Shown here piece by piece: positions 1 through 7,400 of a DNA stretch of 16,793 nt; the first letter of the stretch is position 1, and every line of letters begins with the position of its first letter. The position numbers and the translations under genes were made by a program. This DNA is from Strigomonas culicis. Its lineage: Eukaryota; Euglenozoa; Kinetoplastea; Trypanosomatida; Trypanosomatidae. The stretch lies in NCBI GenBank assembly GCA_000482145.1, contig AUXH01000428.1, forward strand, positions 1 through 16,793. Reading direction: 5' to 3'. The notes below the pieces were generated by a model. That model had not been told where the DNA came from, did not search any database, and saw only the letters and a program-made list of their open reading frames with translations.

Positions 1-1
1 C

Positions 2-721
2 TGGCGCACGCGCGCCGTGCGGCGGGCGTGGTGCGCGCGCTGCGGCCTGCCGCGCGTCGCGGGGCGCACGACCGAGGTGCTCGCCGTTCGCGCGGAGGGG
101 CAGCAGGGGGGCCGCGCCGTGGTGTGCCGCCGCTGCTTCCGCCGCTCGCTGGCCTGCGCGGTGGAGAGCGCCGCCTCCGCGCCCACGCGGCGCAGCGTGC
201 TTCTGCCGCCCACGACGCTGCGCGACTGCACCCTGAGGCGGCACCGCCGCAAGCGCACGCGCGCGAAGGCAGACGCAAAGGCACCCGCCCAGCGCGTCGC
301 GAGCCTGGTGCCCAGCCAGAAGCCGTCGGCCAAGACGGGCCAGGCGCTGCTGGCCGCCATCCCGAAGGTGTCCGCGCGGTCCACCAAGGTGCGGCAGGTG
401 GGCAGCGCCATCCGCACCACGGAAGACGTTGGCGTGGCCGTCGCGGTGCCCCCAATGCAGGCAGCTCCGCCGGCGCTCGCGCCGCCACTGGCCGTCCCCA
501 CGCCTGGGCGGCGGCCCGGCGGCCCGTCGCGGCCCACAGAGAGCGAAGCGACCAACACGGAGAGGAAGGCACCGGCTACTGCACCGCTTTTAGGAATCCC
601 TTCTGTGGCTCGCAGGTCACAGAAGGGGAAGGCGAGTAAGAGTAATGCTGACGCGAACAAGGAAGGTGGCGGCGCTAGTAAAAAGGATTTCTTTGATGTG
701 ATGAGCTCCTTAGGTATTTAG
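2..721 (+). CDS. 5'-truncated basic zinc-ribbon protein, possibly Rpr2/Rpp21/SNM1-like
   Basis: The frame is open from the first bases of the window to a TAG at 719-721, so this is the 3' part of a gene whose start lies upstream. The GTG at 17 is simply an internal valine codon. Counting from that codon, two CxxC pairs (C6/C9 and C37/C40) are separated by 27 residues with arginines around them. This spacing and basic setting match the zinc ribbon of RNase P/MRP subunits of the Rpr2/Rpp21/SNM1 family, but the N-terminal helices that would confirm it are outside the window. After the ribbon comes a long basic, Ala/Pro/Lys-rich, probably disordered region. The protein ends in a hydrophobic tail, KKDFFDVMSSLGI. 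GC content falls over the last 130 bases as the gene runs into its 3' UTR. The CDS call is firm; the family is a guess from two cysteine pairs, and any other four-cysteine zinc ribbon is possible. Confidence 0.8.
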   Translation, partial: WRTRAVRRAWCARCGLPRVAGRTTEVLAVRAEGQQGGRAVVCRRCFRRSLACAVESAASAPTRRSVLLPPTTLRDCTLRRHRRKRTRAKADAKAPAQRVASLVPSQKPSAKTGQALLAAIPKVSARSTKVRQVGSAIRTTEDVGVAVAVPPMQAAPPALAPPLAVPTPGRRPGGPSRPTESEATNTERKAPATAPLLGIPSVARRSQKGKASKSNADANKEGGGASKKDFFDVMSSLGI

Positions 722-866
722 GGGAGATGTGGTGTCAAACGAAATGTACATTATGTGTTTATTATTGAAAAAAAAATTGTATAGTTGTACTGGCATTCAT
801 TGATCTCATAGTGAACAGTCATTAGAGACTGTAACCACGCGTAACGGATGTGTTTTTCCATTCAAG

Positions 867-908
867 TCCCTTCTCTTTTCTCTTTTTTTTTGTTTCTCCT
901 TCTTCAAG
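867..908 (+). promoter_or_regulatory. Distal candidate trans-splice acceptor for the 1057 gene
   Basis: A pyrimidine tract at 867-905, broken only by one G, is followed at once by AG at 907-908. Use of this AG would give a 148-nt 5' leader. It competes with the closer tract ending at 1014. The choice cannot be made from sequence alone. Confidence 0.45.
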
Positions 909-990
909 CACAACAACCCTTCAAAAAGCTGTACAATTGATATTCGATTGTTTGGTTTGCTTTCTATTGTGTTGCCTTTTGCGACGGCGG

Positions 991-1014
991 TTTTTTTTTT
1001 TACCCGCTCTTTAG
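991..1014 (+). promoter_or_regulatory. Proximal candidate trans-splice acceptor for the 1057 gene
   Basis: A run of eleven T and further pyrimidines (991-1012) precedes the first AG at 1013-1014. This would leave a 42-nt leader before the ATG at 1057. The same AG is part of an in-frame TAG at 1012-1014, so the reading frame cannot extend further upstream. This supports 1057 as the start codon. Confidence 0.55.
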
Positions 1015-1056
1015 CTCCTTATTCTTATTTATAAATTTAGATATATATTTATATAT

Positions 1057-4000
1057 ATGCCTGTGTTTGTGTCCCTACATACCTGCTTCACATGGCCATT
1101 TAGTGTCGACTTTGATGTCTTCAAGTGCTACTTGGAAGGCTATTCAGTGGAGGAGGCAGTGGAGCAGCGGGCAGAGTCCATCAAAAGGGCCAATGCCAAC
1201 TCCGTAAAGGCGAACGATCTATTAGGGCGTGAGGGCCGAGCTGCCGACGACAATGCGTCGTTCTCACGGGACAAGACGGAGTCCGGGGAACCAGCAGAGG
1301 CCGAAAAGGACACAAACGCCGCCCCGGTTGACACCGGCCTCTCCAACGCCTCCATGCTGAAGGTAGAGGGCACGCGCAAGCACGAGGAGATGCTGCTCCC
1401 CATATCCGCCGCGCTCTGCACCGCACCGGCGGCGCATCGCACGGCGGCCGGTGACGCGGCGGAGGCGGCCGCGAAGACGCTCGTGGTGGAGGGCGAGCCG
1501 CGTGCGGCCAGCGGCGGCGCCGGCGGGCCTCACGATGAGAAGGCGCGGCGGCGGGGGCAGCAGCACCACCACGGCGGGCGGCACCACCACGCGCGCCGGA
1601 AGCGCAACGATGCGTCCCCGTCGCAGAGGCGCTCCAAGGCGCCGCGCCCCTTCTACATGACCGAGGAGTTCTGCGACTTCCAGAGCCGTGTGCAGCAGGC
1701 GGAGCACCTTCAGCAGCCGCAGCCGGCGGTGCTGAACAGCAGACTGCTGCACGACGAGGTGAACGAGCAGTACGAGCTCTTCAACATTCTGCAGCAGGAC
1801 GGCTATCTGAGCGTGCCCTACGCCTTCCTGACGAACCACTACCTGCCCATCCCCGTCGCCGACCGCTGTCGCATGGTGGAGATGTACTACGACCTGCTAG
1901 CGCCGGTGTGCTGCTGCTTCTTCGGCAGCCGCATGAGCAAGTACGAGGGCATCCGCGCCGGCGCCAGTAGCGGGGCCGGCGCGAGCGCCTTCTCGGCCGC
2001 GGTCCTCGCGCTCTTCGGCTCGAAGCGCACAGCGGCGCTGCACTCGGAGCGGAGCCAGATGGACACCGCGCGTAACGAGGCGATGCTGCGGCGGCTGCAG
2101 GCCCTGCGGGACGGCTCGCTGCGGCGGCAGTGGGAGAACATCAAGAAGGTGTGCGTGACCGTCTCGCTGCTCTACCAGGGCAAGGGCGGCCTCTACGTGC
2201 CGCGCTCCACGCCGCTGCTCTATACGGTGCGCCAGTGCTACGGGCTGGGCGACCAGGTCGCGCACTATTACGCCACGATGGCGTTCGGCTACGAGCACCG
2301 GCTGGACCTCAGCATGATGAACCGCCTCCGCAGCTTCGAGGAGTACGCGACCATCTGCTCCCTCATCGCCGCGCTCTGGTGCGACGCCTCGGAGTTGCTG
2401 CTGCGCGACGACTTTGTCGACGGGTGCCAGCGCATCGCCGCGCTGTGGGAAGAGAGCCGCACCATGGCGGAGCTGCACAGTCTGCTCTTCGGGGAGGTGC
2501 TGCGGCCGCGCTGGCAGGTGCAGCTGGACGAGATGCAGCGCGTCATCACGACCACCTCGGCGCACGACAAGGCGGCCGCGAGCGAGACGGGCGCGGCGGG
2601 CTTTCACAGCGGGTCGCCGTCGCCCGTTCCGCCCGGCACCGCCTCCGCCGCGGGGAGCCCGCTGGGCCCACCGCCCACCCAAGGGCTGGACAGACCGCTG
2701 CCCCCCAACGTGTCGCAGGGCTCGCTGCCGGCGCTGCTCAACGTCAGTTCGCCCTTCCACCCTTTCCCGTCCAACAGCGCGAGTGGGTGCGCGGCGACGA
2801 GCGGCGGGGGCCACACCACCGCGACCAACCACAACGCCAGCACCGCCTCCGCCCTCGGCGGCGCCACGGCGAGCGCCGGCCACAGCAACACCCCATTTTG
2901 CGGCAACAAGATGTTCACGCGGCGCTTCCTGATTGAGTTCCCCTATCTCATCAAGCACCTAGCCCGCCTCGCGGCGTGCATCGGCCCTAACAAGAACGTC
3001 AGCCTTGCCCTCGACACCTTCTACATTCGCATCTTTACCTACTTGGAGTCGCTCAGCTCCCGCACCGCGCCGGCGGTCGTGTCCAAGGTGCTGTCGCTGC
3101 ACCACAAGAGCGGCGGCGGGACCGCCGGACGCAGCGCGGCGGCAGCAGATGGCGACACCAGCAGCCCGACGAAGGCGTCGCTGAGCGCGGCGCGCGCGGG
3201 CGCCGCGGCGCACCATCGGGTCCGCAGCGTGGACGCCGCGGAGCTGATGGGCGTGCGCCACCACGAGCTGGACCGGGCGCCGCACGCGCACAGCACCCAC
3301 GCCACCCCCACGACGAGCCGCGCGCTCCCCGCGGGGGAGGAGGACGGCCCGGGGCCGCGCGCGACGCCGCCGCCGCCGCGCGCCACGCTGGACGCCGCCT
3401 TCCCGCTCCACCGCAGCACGCACGACGACGGCGGCGCGGAGGGCCGACCGCGGCGACTGGTTAAGTCTTCATCCATGCCGAGCTGCGAGCTCCACGCGGG
3501 CCGGCCGCCCCCCCCGCCCGCCGGCCACGGCGACGGCTCCCTCCGCCCCGCCTACGACACGGTCGAGCACGTGCTGGAGCCGCTGACGTCGATTGTCAAC
3601 ACGTCGATGGCGCACCCCGCCGTGGCGCTGCTGCAGCTGGCCTCCGCCAGCGCCGCGTCGCCGACCGCGCCGGGCACCCAGGCCAGCAGCGCGGCGCCGC
3701 ACGACCGGCAGCCGCACACGGCGCCGCCGGCGGGCTCCAGCGAGACGGACGCGGACCTGTCCCCGCCGCGCGGGCGGCTGAGTGGGGGCGAGGCCGCCGG
3801 CGATGGCGGCGTGTCGGCGGTGCCTGGCCTCAGTGCCTCGCCCACCGGCAGCCCCTCGCTGCAGCCCCTCAGCGGCGAGGCACTGCTGGCGGGCAACGCC
3901 TCCACGGTGTCCGACACCCTGCACGGCAAAAACACAGCCTCCAAGTCGAAGGTCCGGCAGCTGGTGCAGAAGGCGTTCGACAAGCGTTACCTGATTGAGC

Positions 4001-4158
4001 TCTGCCTCACGCTCACGCTGCTGCCCTCGCTGTGGCCGCAGCTGAGCACCATTTCCACGGAGGACCACAAGCTGTGCGACAAACCCTTTTCGGACTTGGT
4101 GTTGGCGCTGAAGTCCATCACACAGGTGTTGATGGCATCGGATGACAACGCTGCCTGA
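1057..4158 (+). CDS. Conserved-looking trypanosomatid protein of unknown function, 1033 aa
   Basis: I do not recognise this protein. The start is the first ATG after the proximal splice AG; an in-frame TAG lies at 1012-1014. Residues 1-50 look folded. About 51-190 is low complexity, with a His/Arg-rich patch around 165-183. Residues 195-500 form the main folded block, rich in Leu, Tyr and helical segments; it includes a CCCFF cluster near 285-289 and an Ala/Ser/Gly insertion around 301-318. Further folded pieces lie at about 616-680, 830-862 and 962-1030, split by Ser/Ala/Pro/Gly-rich linkers. No signal peptide, clear membrane span or enzyme motif was seen. The alternation of folded blocks with disordered linkers suggests a scaffold or adaptor, but this is inference. 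Third-position GC is very high in the middle and lower in the first 100 codons. Confidence 0.88.
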   Translation: MPVFVSLHTCFTWPFSVDFDVFKCYLEGYSVEEAVEQRAESIKRANANSVKANDLLGREGRAADDNASFSRDKTESGEPAEAEKDTNAAPVDTGLSNASMLKVEGTRKHEEMLLPISAALCTAPAAHRTAAGDAAEAAAKTLVVEGEPRAASGGAGGPHDEKARRRGQQHHHGGRHHHARRKRNDASPSQRRSKAPRPFYMTEEFCDFQSRVQQAEHLQQPQPAVLNSRLLHDEVNEQYELFNILQQDGYLSVPYAFLTNHYLPIPVADRCRMVEMYYDLLAPVCCCFFGSRMSKYEGIRAGASSGAGASAFSAAVLALFGSKRTAALHSERSQMDTARNEAMLRRLQALRDGSLRRQWENIKKVCVTVSLLYQGKGGLYVPRSTPLLYTVRQCYGLGDQVAHYYATMAFGYEHRLDLSMMNRLRSFEEYATICSLIAALWCDASELLLRDDFVDGCQRIAALWEESRTMAELHSLLFGEVLRPRWQVQLDEMQRVITTTSAHDKAAASETGAAGFHSGSPSPVPPGTASAAGSPLGPPPTQGLDRPLPPNVSQGSLPALLNVSSPFHPFPSNSASGCAATSGGGHTTATNHNASTASALGGATASAGHSNTPFCGNKMFTRRFLIEFPYLIKHLARLAACIGPNKNVSLALDTFYIRIFTYLESLSSRTAPAVVSKVLSLHHKSGGGTAGRSAAAADGDTSSPTKASLSAARAGAAAHHRVRSVDAAELMGVRHHELDRAPHAHSTHATPTTSRALPAGEEDGPGPRATPPPPRATLDAAFPLHRSTHDDGGAEGRPRRLVKSSSMPSCELHAGRPPPPPAGHGDGSLRPAYDTVEHVLEPLTSIVNTSMAHPAVALLQLASASAASPTAPGTQASSAAPHDRQPHTAPPAGSSETDADLSPPRGRLSGGEAAGDGGVSAVPGLSASPTGSPSLQPLSGEALLAGNASTVSDTLHGKNTASKSKVRQLVQKAFDKRYLIELCLTLTLLPSLWPQLSTISTEDHKLCDKPFSDLVLALKSITQVLMASDDNAA

Positions 4159-4315
4159 TTGTGACTAGGAGTGGGATTGCGTACGGATGGGCGAGATGAT
4201 CGAGTTGTAAAAGGAATAAAAAATGCTACTAGAACATTGTGAATATGGAGAGGTCTCTTTCAATAAAAAAAAAGGGAGGGAAAACAAACAACCTACATGC
4301 ATCTGAATAATGTCA

Positions 4316-4360
<45 letters not shown>

Positions 4361-4393
4361 AACGCTCCGAACGCTTGTAATGCGCATTGCAAG
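4316..4393 (+). promoter_or_regulatory. (CT)n pyrimidine tract and trans-splice acceptor of the EF-hand/WD40 gene
   Basis: An unbroken 43-nt pyrimidine run (4316-4358), mostly an 18-unit CT repeat, precedes the first AG at 4392-4393. That AG lies downstream of the ATG at 4380, so a message spliced here would lack that ATG and start at the next in-frame ATG, 4428, with a 34-nt GT-rich leader. Confidence 0.65.
4321..4356 (+). repeat. (CT)18 microsatellite
   Basis: Perfect CT dinucleotide repeat forming most of the pyrimidine tract of the downstream gene. Its length is likely to vary between strains or alleles. Confidence 0.95.
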
Positions 4394-4419
4394 GTGTGTG
4401 TGTGTGTGTGCGTGCGTGT
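4394..4419 (+). repeat. (GT)n microsatellite in a 5' leader
   Basis: GT dinucleotide repeat with two C substitutions near its end. It directly follows the likely splice AG. If translated from the ATG at 4380 it would give an implausible Cys/Val-rich N-terminus, which is another reason to prefer the start at 4428. Confidence 0.9.
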
Positions 4420-4427
4420 ACATAGTG

Positions 4428-7400
4428 ATGAAATCAATATTGAGTAGCAGGAACAGCGATGGTTCGCAAGCGCCTATCACTGCCAGTCTGCTAGCCGCTA
4501 CTACAACAGACCCAAAGGAGTGGGTCTTAGCCGTCTCGGTGCCCTACGATGCAGCAGGCATAGAAGGAAGGAATAGCGTACCCCACCATGACGATGACGA
4601 CGACGACGATGAGAGTGACACGGAGCAAGAGTACGCTCCCATTAGTAGGCCCCCCGGCGAGAGCGCGTGTGGCGCCGCCGGTGCGCCGTCCGCCGTTCCA
4701 CTCGAGGAGCAGATCACGGTCGCGCAGCTGCACCTCATCATGGAGGCCTTCCGAAGCGACGCCGTGGCACCGGCCGAGCCAGTGCGCGCCGACCCGGTGG
4801 AAGCCCCGGGCACGCGCGAGGTAACTAGCCAACCCCAGGCGGAACCGTCCGAGGCGCCCTCGGATCTCAACTCGCCGATCCAGTTCACGTCGGATACGTT
4901 TCCCAGTGCCACGCCGCTACAGATCCTCTTGGACATGAACAAGTGGTCGCGGTACAACCGCAAACTGTCGCAGGAGGAGTTCGTCGAGCTGATCAATCGA
5001 ATGCTGCCTAACTCCACCGTAGTCGAGGCGATCGAGCTGATGAAGAAGGTCGACTACGATGGACAGGGCGTGGTCACGTGGCAGGAGCTGTCCACCTTCT
5101 TCGCCTCGCAGAACCGCCGCCGCGCGTACCTCTCCAACGTGAAGCTCCAGTACAGGGAGCGGCCGGAGCCGCTGCACTGCGCGCCGGCGCTGCAGCACAC
5201 GCAGATCTCCTGCTACACGGTGTCGCCCAACCAGAAGCTGCTGCTGACGGGCGGCACGGACGGCATGGTGCACGCGTGGAGCCTGGCCACGCTGACGCAC
5301 CGCGGGCTCATCTTTTCCATCGCGGACTGGATCGTCGGGCTGCACTACCACCATCGCGGGCGCAGCATCTACGTCGTGGCGGTGGACCGGTCCGTGTATC
5401 AGATAGACGCGCATTCCGTCGAGGTGACGCGCATGTACCGCGGCCGCGCGATGAGCGACTCCCCGGCGCAGCGCGCCTTCGCGGAGCGAACGGCGCGGAC
5501 CGTGAAGGTGGGCGGCACCACCGCCGCGCGTCGCATCGTGCAGCCGACGACGGCGAACTCGTCTGCCCTCGGCACGGCTGGCCCCCGCGGCCGGGACGGC
5601 AAGCCGAACCACTACGCGGTCCTGCAGAAGCAGCTGTCGCTCACGCCGGGCACGGTGGTGACAACCGGCTTCGCGGTGAAGTCGCTCAGCCGCGCCGCCG
5701 CGACGCCGCTGACGGGGCCGGGCAGCGGCCCGTACGTCGCGCGCGCGGTGGAGGAGGGCGTGCTGGCCGGGCTCGGCGACCCCCTCATGTGCTCCCTCTA
5801 CCACCACACGACACTGGACGAGGACGTGTTACTGCTCGCGACGGCGGTCGGCACCGTGCACGTGTTTGCCTTCCCCTCCAACCTGTTCAAGATGGTGCTG
5901 AGCCCCAAGTGCGTCCTGCACATCCACACGGAGGCGATCCACAAGATGGAGTTTTACCTGCCGATGTACGCGCTGCTGAGCTGCGCCGATGACGGTGCGG
6001 TGAAGATGACGTCGATGGTGACAGGCCAGTTGCTGCATCAGTTCGCCGCGGCGCCCCCTGACAACGACAAGAGCAACAAAACGCTCTTCCACAACGGCGG
6101 CGTGGGGGAGGCAGGCGCGTCCTCGACCACATGTGAGGATGGCCACGCGGTCGTACGCGACTTTGCGATCCACCCGCGGCTGAAACTGCTCGTTACCGTC
6201 GGCTCCGAGCGCAACGGGCTCGTGTGGGACCTAATGCAGGGGAAGCGCGTCGCGGTCCTGGACACGCACAACGCGCCGTGCCGCTGCTGCGGCGTGAGTC
6301 TCACGCTGGACGAGCTCATCACCATCGACGCGGACGGCGTCTTTCAGAGCTTCGACTGCAACGGGTTCCACTTGGTGCAGCGGATCCATTTCGACGCGGT
6401 GCACCGCCCGTTTCGGTTCGTCGAGCCGGAGAGTGCCCAGCGCCTGCTCTTCTTCGCGACGTACCCCTTTCACCTGCAGGCGAAGCTGCAGGATACGGAC
6501 GACTGCCCCTCCTCCTACGCAGGCCACTACGGCACGATGCTCGATGCTCTTTACTCGCGCACCTTCTCGCAAATCCTCACGGTCGACACAGAGGCGCTCG
6601 CCATGACGTGGGACACGTCCGGCAAGAACGTGTTCTCCTTTGTGTTCAAGGACTTCACGGACTCCACCATGATGAACGCGGCGCGCCTGACGTGCGTGAC
6701 GCTGGACGGGCTCGAGCGGCGCGTCATCACCGGCTTCAACAACGGCGCCGTGGTGGTGTGGAACGCGGCGAACGGACAACCCATCAGCTTTCTGACCGCC
6801 GCCGTGGTCGGCAGCACCGGCGGGGCGGCCTCCAGCGCCGCGGAGGCGGCCGCGGCCGTGGACAGCATCGAGCTGGAGAAGGAGAAGGAGGACCTGCGGC
6901 TGCGCCCGTGGCGCGCCGGCAGCCGCAAGGGCGGCCGCCCGCGCGGAGGCAACCTGTCCTCACCGCTCAAGGCCGCGGGGAAGAAAGGCGGCGGCGAGGA
7001 GGCGGACAGCGCCGCGGACGCCGATGCGGCGGCGGCCGACGGCACCGGCAGCGTGACGAACGACGTGACCGCGATCGGGTCGTTGGTGCGCCGTGGCGCG
7101 ACCTTCTTTGTTTTCGCCTGCCGTCAGCACCTCTACATTGTGCGGGAGTCGCCCAACTTCACCATCTCCGCCGCCGCGCGGTGGCCGATCGGCGAGGCGT
7201 TCGGGACGATCAACACCATCACGCAGCTGGGCGAGCACCTCATCGCCTGCGGCACGAGCACCGGTGCCATTGTGTGCTACCACGTCCTCTCCGAGCGGCA
7301 GGACGGCGCGCCGCTCTTCGTGAAGGACATGGGGGCGATCAACGCGCTGCTGGGAGATCTGGCGCAGACGGGCAGCGTGAGCAGCCGGCGCTGGCGCCAG

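Larger units (their letters stand above)
722..1056 (+). other. Intergenic spacer (3' UTR, then splice region of the next gene)
   Basis: AT-rich spacer with no convincing gene. It holds the presumed 3' UTR of the upstream gene, including a perfect 6-bp stem at 815-820/827-832 with a 6-nt loop, then two pyrimidine tracts for the next gene. There is no ATG between 851 and 1056, as expected where a 5' leader must not contain upstream start codons. Confidence 0.6.

Noticed and set aside
1897..2958. 353-residue open frame on the - strand
   Set aside because: Antisense shadow of the 1057 gene; Arg/Ala-rich with no domain.
4165..4437. 90-residue open frame on the - strand with Arg/Glu and Thr/His repeats
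   Set aside because: It is made by the CT and GT microsatellites and runs against the direction of all the genes here.
4426..4445. GTGATGA, like a C box of a C/D snoRNA
   Set aside because: It sits at the start codon of a gene, and no paired D box with a terminal stem was seen.
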